Of a stretch of 18,524 bases of DNA, positions 13,767 through 18,524 are shown one piece after another; positions within the stretch are counted from its first letter, which is position 1; each line of letters opens with the position of its first letter. The notes beneath the pieces were generated by a model that saw nothing but the letters and a program-made list of their open reading frames with translations, was not told the DNA's origin and did not search any database. Origin of the DNA: an uncultured Clostridia bacterium (GTDB lineage Bacteria > Bacillota > Clostridia > Christensenellales > CAG-917); the NCBI GenBank assembly GCA_947589635.1, contig CANQCC010000015.1:1-18524 (forward strand). Reading direction: 5' to 3'. The position numbers were made by a program, and so were the translations under genes.

Positions 13767-16700
13767 ATGACGGATTTTGTGCATTTGCATTTGCATACCG
13801 AATACAGCTTGCTTGACGGAGCGGTCAGGCTTGTGCAGAAGGTCATCGACGAGGACGCTCGCGACGATATGGACCCCGACAAGCCGGATCCCGACAAGAC
13901 GAAAACGCTGTATCCGCTTGCGGACGCCCTCAAAAAGCTGGGCATGGACGCCGTGGCGATAACCGATCACGGCAACATGTACGGCGCGTTTACCTTTGTG
14001 CAGACGCTGAGAGAGGCTGGGATAAAGCCCATCATCGGGCAGGAATTTTACGTCGCCGAGGACATGTACGTCAAGACCGCCGAGGTCATGAAGGAGCGCT
14101 ACCACCTGATTCTGCTCGCCAAAAACGAGACGGGATATAAAAATCTGATGTATTTAAGCTCCCTCGCGTTCACGGACGGATTTTACGTGCGCCCGCGCAT
14201 AGACCTCGAGCACATCAAGGGGCACAGCGAGGGGATAATCTGTCTGTCCGCATGCCTTGCGGGCAAGGTGCCGCGTCTTATACTTCAGGGCAGATATCAG
14301 GAGGCGAAGGAGTACGCGATAAAGATGCGCGACATTTTCGCTCCCGGCGATTTTTATATCGAACTTCAGGACCACGGCATGAGCGAGGACAAAATAGTCC
14401 TCAATCCGCTTGTGCAGATCGCGCGCGAGATAGGCGTCAAGGTCGTCGCCACAAACGACGTCCACTACATAAACAAGGAAGACGCCGACATGCAGGACAC
14501 CATGATGTGCATAACGCTCGGCTGCAAAAAATCCGACGACAAACAAAACTCCGCGCGCTTTAACGAGGACGAATATTATCTGAAGTCGGGCGACGAGATG
14601 GCGGAGCTGTTCTCCTGGTGCCCGGAGGCCATCGCCACTACGCGCGAGATAGCCGACAAAGTGGACGGAAGCTACTTCATAATAAAGCACGACCCTATAA
14701 TTCCCGCGTACACCAACGAGGAGATGGGCGACCGCGACGAGGCGCAATACCTGCACGACCTCGCGTGGGAAGGCGTAAAAAAGAAGTACGGCGAACTTAC
14801 CGACGAGATAAAACAAAGGCTTGAATATGAACTTGCCGTCATACACCGCTGCGGCTTTGACGGATATTTCCTAATTGTGTGGGACTATGTGCACGCGGCG
14901 CAGTCCATGGGCATCCCCGTAGGCCCAGGCAGAGGCAGCGGCTGCGGCAGCATAGTCGCGTATTCTATCGGCATTACGGACATAGATCCATTAAAATACC
15001 AGCTTCTGTTCGAGCGTTTTCTCAGCGAAGAGCGCGTGACAATGCCTGACTTCGACGTGGACTTCTGCTACGTCAGGCGGCAGGAAGTCATAGACTATTG
15101 CATCAAAAAATACGGCGAGGACAGGGTCTCGCAGATAATCGCCTACTCCACGATGTCCGCAAAGGCGGTCGTCAAGGACGTCGCGCGCGTCATGGATATC
15201 CCGTATAACGAGGCGGCGGCGTGGGTGAAGGAGATCCCCATCGGCAAGGTGCTGCTAAAACAAGTGCTCACTCCGGGCACGAGTTGCTACAGCGAGGATT
15301 TTGCGAAGATATACGAGGCGGGCGGCGCCGCGAAAGAGGTCATAGATATGGCGATAAAACTTGAAGGCATGCCGCGCCAGACCTCCATGCACGCCGCGGG
15401 CGTCGTCATTTGCAAGGATCCGATAATAAACTACTGCGCGCTTTCAAGAAACGGCGCCGTCGTCACCACGCAATTCGACAAAAACGTCGTCGAAGAAATA
15501 GGCCTTCTAAAAATGGACTTTTTGGGGCTGAAGACTTTGACGGATATAGACGAGGCGCTCAAGTTGATAAAAAAGGACAGGGGAGTGGAGCTCGACTTCC
15601 ACAAGCTCGGCTATGAGGACCCCAAAGTTTACGAACTTATCTCCTCCGGAGATTGCGAGGCGGTGTTCCAGCTTGAATCGGGAGGCATGAAACGCTTTAT
15701 GGCGCAGCTGCAGCCCGACTGCCTCGAGGACGTGATAGCGGGCATCTCCATGTATCGTCCCGGCCCCATGCAATTTATAGACAAATTCGTGGAGGGCAAG
15801 CACCATCCCGAGACCGTCACATATCTGCATCCGCAGCTTGAAAGCATACTTGAAAACACCTACGGCTGTATCGTGTATCAGGAGCAGGTCATGCAGATCG
15901 CGCAAAAACTTTGCGGGTACTCCTTCGGCGGCGCGGACATTCTTCGCCGCGCGGTGTCAAAAAAGAAGTTGCACGTGCTTGAGGAACAGCGCAAGATCTT
16001 CCTCTACGGCGGCGTCCTCGCGGGCGATAAGACCAAAAAAGTCATTCCGGGCGCAGTCGCAAACGGTATAGACGAAAAAGTCGCGGGCGAGCTGTTCGAT
16101 CAGATCCTCAAATTCGCCTCATACGCCTTCAACAAATCGCATGCGGCGGCGTACACCTATCTCACCTATCAGACGGCGTACCTCAAGCTGTACTATCCCG
16201 TGCACTTCATCGTCGCCGTCGTCAACAACCGCATAACCAACGCCGACGAGGTCAAACACTATATGAACTATCTGAGGCGCACGGGCGTGCAGGTGCTTTC
16301 TCCCGATATAAACCGCTCCGAAAAGCTCTTTTCAATAGAGGGCAACAACGTGCGCTACGGGCTGATGGGCATAAAGAACGTGGGCGAGCAGGCGATGGAA
16401 TATATCCTCACCGAGAGGGAGACGAACGGACAATTCAAGGACATACGCGACCTTGTCAACCGCTGCTTCGGACAGATAAACAAGCGCATGCTTGAAAGCC
16501 TCATAAAGGCGTCGTACGAGCGCATCATGGATACCGCCGCTTTTGACAGAAAAAAGAAAGAGGCAGGGCAGTTGTCCCTCTTCGACGAGCTTATCGGGGA
16601 CGACGAGATCCCCTATACCGAAGTCGCCGAATACAATAAGCCGCAAATGCTCTCATACGAAAAGGACGTGCTTGGCATGTACATATCCGGCCATCCTCTC

Positions 16701-17318
16701 GACGATTATCACGACGACGCGCACGAGTTTGACTTTGACACGGGCATGTTGCTTGTGGAGCAGGCAGACGAGTATGGCAACGTCAACATGGTCGCGGACG
16801 AGTCACTGCATCAGAAGTCCGTCGCGTTTGGTTGCATAGTTTCTTCATCCGAGCGCAAAGTGACCAAAAAGCAGCAAAAATTCGCGGTGGGCAGGCTTGA
16901 GGATATGATGGGCTCGATCGCCTTCACGATGTACGCGCGCGCCTATGAAAAATACGGTGCGTTGCTTGAGGGAGACGCTCCCGTCAAGGCGTTCGGAAGG
17001 ATAGACCTGAGCGATGAGAGCGAGCCTAAGGTCGTCATCGAAAGGCTTGAACCATGGATAAACAGGGCGGCGGTCACAAGGACAAGCGCCGGAAGATCGG
17101 AGGGCACGCTGTATGTGCTTATCGAATCGCCCGAGCAAAAGGAGATGGTCTCCAATGTGCTTGACATGTTCCCGGGAGACGTGCCTTGCCATGCGCAAAT
17201 AAACAAGACCGGCAAACTCGGCGCCTTCAGACAGAGGATAGACCCCTCTGTGGAGCTTATCTCCCGCCTTAGCGAGCTGCTTGGCGCAAACCATGTGAAG
17301 TACGTCAAAAACAGCTGA
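13767..17318 (+). CDS. dnaE: DNA polymerase III alpha subunit, DnaE type
   Basis: This replicative C-family polymerase has 1183 residues, normal for full-length DnaE. The N-terminal PHP domain begins VHLHLHTEYSLLDGA and continues ITDHGNMYGA, keeping His8, His10 and other metal residues. An extra run rich in Asp, Lys and Pro (about residues 28-47) is inserted between these motifs. The palm has GPGRGSGCGSIVAY, then PDFDVDF with catalytic Asp430 and Asp432, and MDFLGLKTLT with the third catalytic Asp584. The fingers motif YRPGPMQFI, the HhH and an OB-fold (GCIVSSSERKVTKKQQKF) follow. The C-terminal tau-binding region is short. AGGAG lies 6 bases before ATG 13767. The 110-base gap after whiA has only small hairpins. 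In Firmicutes DnaE usually works beside PolC, which is not in this window. Confidence 0.97.
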   Translation: MTDFVHLHLHTEYSLLDGAVRLVQKVIDEDARDDMDPDKPDPDKTKTLYPLADALKKLGMDAVAITDHGNMYGAFTFVQTLREAGIKPIIGQEFYVAEDMYVKTAEVMKERYHLILLAKNETGYKNLMYLSSLAFTDGFYVRPRIDLEHIKGHSEGIICLSACLAGKVPRLILQGRYQEAKEYAIKMRDIFAPGDFYIELQDHGMSEDKIVLNPLVQIAREIGVKVVATNDVHYINKEDADMQDTMMCITLGCKKSDDKQNSARFNEDEYYLKSGDEMAELFSWCPEAIATTREIADKVDGSYFIIKHDPIIPAYTNEEMGDRDEAQYLHDLAWEGVKKKYGELTDEIKQRLEYELAVIHRCGFDGYFLIVWDYVHAAQSMGIPVGPGRGSGCGSIVAYSIGITDIDPLKYQLLFERFLSEERVTMPDFDVDFCYVRRQEVIDYCIKKYGEDRVSQIIAYSTMSAKAVVKDVARVMDIPYNEAAAWVKEIPIGKVLLKQVLTPGTSCYSEDFAKIYEAGGAAKEVIDMAIKLEGMPRQTSMHAAGVVICKDPIINYCALSRNGAVVTTQFDKNVVEEIGLLKMDFLGLKTLTDIDEALKLIKKDRGVELDFHKLGYEDPKVYELISSGDCEAVFQLESGGMKRFMAQLQPDCLEDVIAGISMYRPGPMQFIDKFVEGKHHPETVTYLHPQLESILENTYGCIVYQEQVMQIAQKLCGYSFGGADILRRAVSKKKLHVLEEQRKIFLYGGVLAGDKTKKVIPGAVANGIDEKVAGELFDQILKFASYAFNKSHAAAYTYLTYQTAYLKLYYPVHFIVAVVNNRITNADEVKHYMNYLRRTGVQVLSPDINRSEKLFSIEGNNVRYGLMGIKNVGEQAMEYILTERETNGQFKDIRDLVNRCFGQINKRMLESLIKASYERIMDTAAFDRKKKEAGQLSLFDELIGDDEIPYTEVAEYNKPQMLSYEKDVLGMYISGHPLDDYHDDAHEFDFDTGMLLVEQADEYGNVNMVADESLHQKSVAFGCIVSSSERKVTKKQQKFAVGRLEDMMGSIAFTMYARAYEKYGALLEGDAPVKAFGRIDLSDESEPKVVIERLEPWINRAAVTRTSAGRSEGTLYVLIESPEQKEMVSNVLDMFPGDVPCHAQINKTGKLGAFRQRIDPSVELISRLSELLGANHVKYVKNS

Positions 17319-17449
17319 TTTTGCGACATAAGCAAAGAGGATAAGGCAAAAACTATTCTTGAAAAGTCCAAAATAGAGAATACTTGCGTAAAAACGCGCA
17401 AATTCCTGAGATTGGCAACAACATAAAAAATCTTTTTGAGAGGCGAAAT

Positions 17450-18427
17450 ATGTTATCTGAAAACAAAAAACTTGCGGTACTGACTTCGGGCGGCGACGCT
17501 TCCGGAATGAACGCTTGCATCCGCACTGTAGTGCGTTACGGCCTCAGCCAAGGCTTTGAGATGTACGGCGTCAAGCACGGCTATAAAGGGCTTGTCGACA
17601 ACGAGATAATCCCCATGCCGTACAACTCCGTGTCCAACTGCGTGCACGCGGGCGGAACCATCCTGCGCACTTCGAGGTGTCCGGAATTCAAGGACATCGA
17701 CGTGCTTAAAAAGGCGGTCGGCAACCTGCTTGACAAGGGGATAGAAAACCTCATCGTCATAGGCGGCGACGGCTCTTTCCGCGGCGTGCAGGACATCCAC
17801 GTCAACACAGACCTCAAAGTCATCGGCATCCCCGGCACGATCGACAACGATATGGGATATACCGATTTCACGATAGGTTTTGATACCGCTTGCAACACCG
17901 TCATCGACGCGATCCTCAAACTTCGCGACACGATAACTTCACACGACCGCATTATGATACTTGAGGTCATGGGCAGAATGAGCGGCAATATCGCCCTCAA
18001 CTCCGCAGTCGCAGGCGGCGCGGAATACGTCATTGTCCCCGAGGCTCCCGCCGACGTCGACGAGATCGCCAAAAGCGTAAAGCGCGGCTTCGACAAGGGC
18101 AAGACTTCAACGATAATCCTGCTCGCCGAAGGAAAGAACAACCTCAAGGACGAGCTGCTTGAAAAAGTCGCCAAAGAGACAGGGCGCAGAGTAAATCATA
18201 TGGCGCTTGGCTATATGCAGCGCGGAGGCAATCCCACCATGTCCGACCGCGTGCTTGCCGCTCGCATGGCTCAGCGCGCCGTCGACCTCATCGAGTGCGG
18301 ACAATCCGGCCGCGTAGTAGGCGTCCGCGGCGGCGACATCTACGATACCACCGTCATCGAAGCTTTGAGGTTGCCGAAGGAGTTTGATCAGAAGTTGTAT
18401 GATCTCGCCATTGTAATCAGCAAGTAA
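17450..18427 (+). CDS. pfkA: 6-phosphofructokinase
   Basis: PfkA phosphorylates fructose 6-phosphate to the 1,6-bisphosphate, the committed step of glycolysis. The 325 residues match the bacterial 320-residue norm. Visible are LTSGGDASGMNACIR (11-25, with Ser where most have Pro in GDAPGMN), GGTILRTSRCPEF (68-80), IGGDGS (104-109), GIPGTIDND (126-134) with the catalytic Asp132, TDFTIGFDTA, EVMGRMSGN, and GYMQRGG towards the end. Gly in GGDGS, rather than GGDDS, indicates ATP rather than pyrophosphate as donor. GAGAGG lies about six bases before ATG 17450. The frame extends upstream to 17384, but that part has no ribosome binding site and does not match the family. It follows dnaE by 131 bases, a frequent Firmicute arrangement. 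Confidence 0.97.
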   Translation: MLSENKKLAVLTSGGDASGMNACIRTVVRYGLSQGFEMYGVKHGYKGLVDNEIIPMPYNSVSNCVHAGGTILRTSRCPEFKDIDVLKKAVGNLLDKGIENLIVIGGDGSFRGVQDIHVNTDLKVIGIPGTIDNDMGYTDFTIGFDTACNTVIDAILKLRDTITSHDRIMILEVMGRMSGNIALNSAVAGGAEYVIVPEAPADVDEIAKSVKRGFDKGKTSTIILLAEGKNNLKDELLEKVAKETGRRVNHMALGYMQRGGNPTMSDRVLAARMAQRAVDLIECGQSGRVVGVRGGDIYDTTVIEALRLPKEFDQKLYDLAIVISK

Positions 18428-18456
18428 AACCGTCTGTACGGGCGATATACTGCGTC

Positions 18457-18520
18457 AAAGCCCATTTTGCTCAGGTCACGTACGATAAAGTACGCTCGAC
18501 GCTCAGGAAAAGGGCGCTTT
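18457..18520. repeat. Long imperfect inverted repeat downstream of pfkA
   Basis: AAAGC...CC.TTTT.CT.AG.GTC...GTAC on the left pairs with the matching right arm ending GGGCGCTTT, around the loop GATAAA (18484-18489). About 24 pairs form over a 64-base element. It could act as a terminator or be a copy of an interspersed palindromic element; the right arm carries the 11-mer also seen at 879-889. The window ends four bases later. Confidence 0.5.
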
Positions 18521-18524
18521 CGTG

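Overview
The window looks like a chromosomal segment of an anaerobic, low-to-mid GC Firmicute of class Clostridia, probably an uncultured gut lineage. That placement is inferred from WhiA, the DUF5685/J-domain pair with its cysteine-rich tail, the murB-PHP-whiA-dnaE-pfkA order, and strong GGAGG-type ribosome binding sites on many genes. No RNA gene, insertion sequence, CRISPR array or origin was recognised.

Layout. (1) 1-2465 is the accessory-looking end: the 3' part of a YhcG-type PDDEXK nuclease gene, a 317-base AT-rich spacer with an imperfect stem-loop, and a minus-strand acyltransferase-3 membrane protein. The best start of that acyltransferase is separated from its body by a run of ten G, which puts the two in different frames. 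(2) 2466-5339 is a tightly coupled operon: a small P-loop ATPase, a threonine-synthase homologue and trpS, joined by 1-nt and 8-nt overlaps. The threonine-synthase homologue keeps the fold-wide similarity but has lost the PLP lysine, the SGDTG loop and the GNFG phosphate loop, so it looks like a pseudoenzyme. (3) 5383-7792 holds DUF5685, a J-domain-like protein lacking HPD with a Cys-rich tail, and a multi-pass membrane protein with a long acidic tail. (4) 7910-8564 is a divergent pair: an ArsR-type regulator and a 57-residue membrane protein. (5) 8716-18427 is housekeeping: uvrC, murB, a PHP phosphoesterase, whiA, dnaE and pfkA. The hprK, rapZ and yvcK genes that often sit in this neighbourhood are absent here.

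Two themes run through the window. First, several operon-leading genes (uvrC, murB, DUF5685, arsR) have no Shine-Dalgarno sequence but a TATAAT-like hexamer ending 5-7 bases before the ATG, which suggests leaderless mRNAs; uvrC is the clearest case. Internal operon genes all have good ribosome binding sites. Second, proteins of known folds carry altered active sites (threonine synthase-like, J-domain-like). The strongest candidates for something undescribed are the PLP-less threonine synthase co-operonic with a P-loop ATPase and trpS, the possible poly-G phase-variable acyltransferase, and DUF5685, whose two Asp-rich motifs recall squalene/phytoene synthases.
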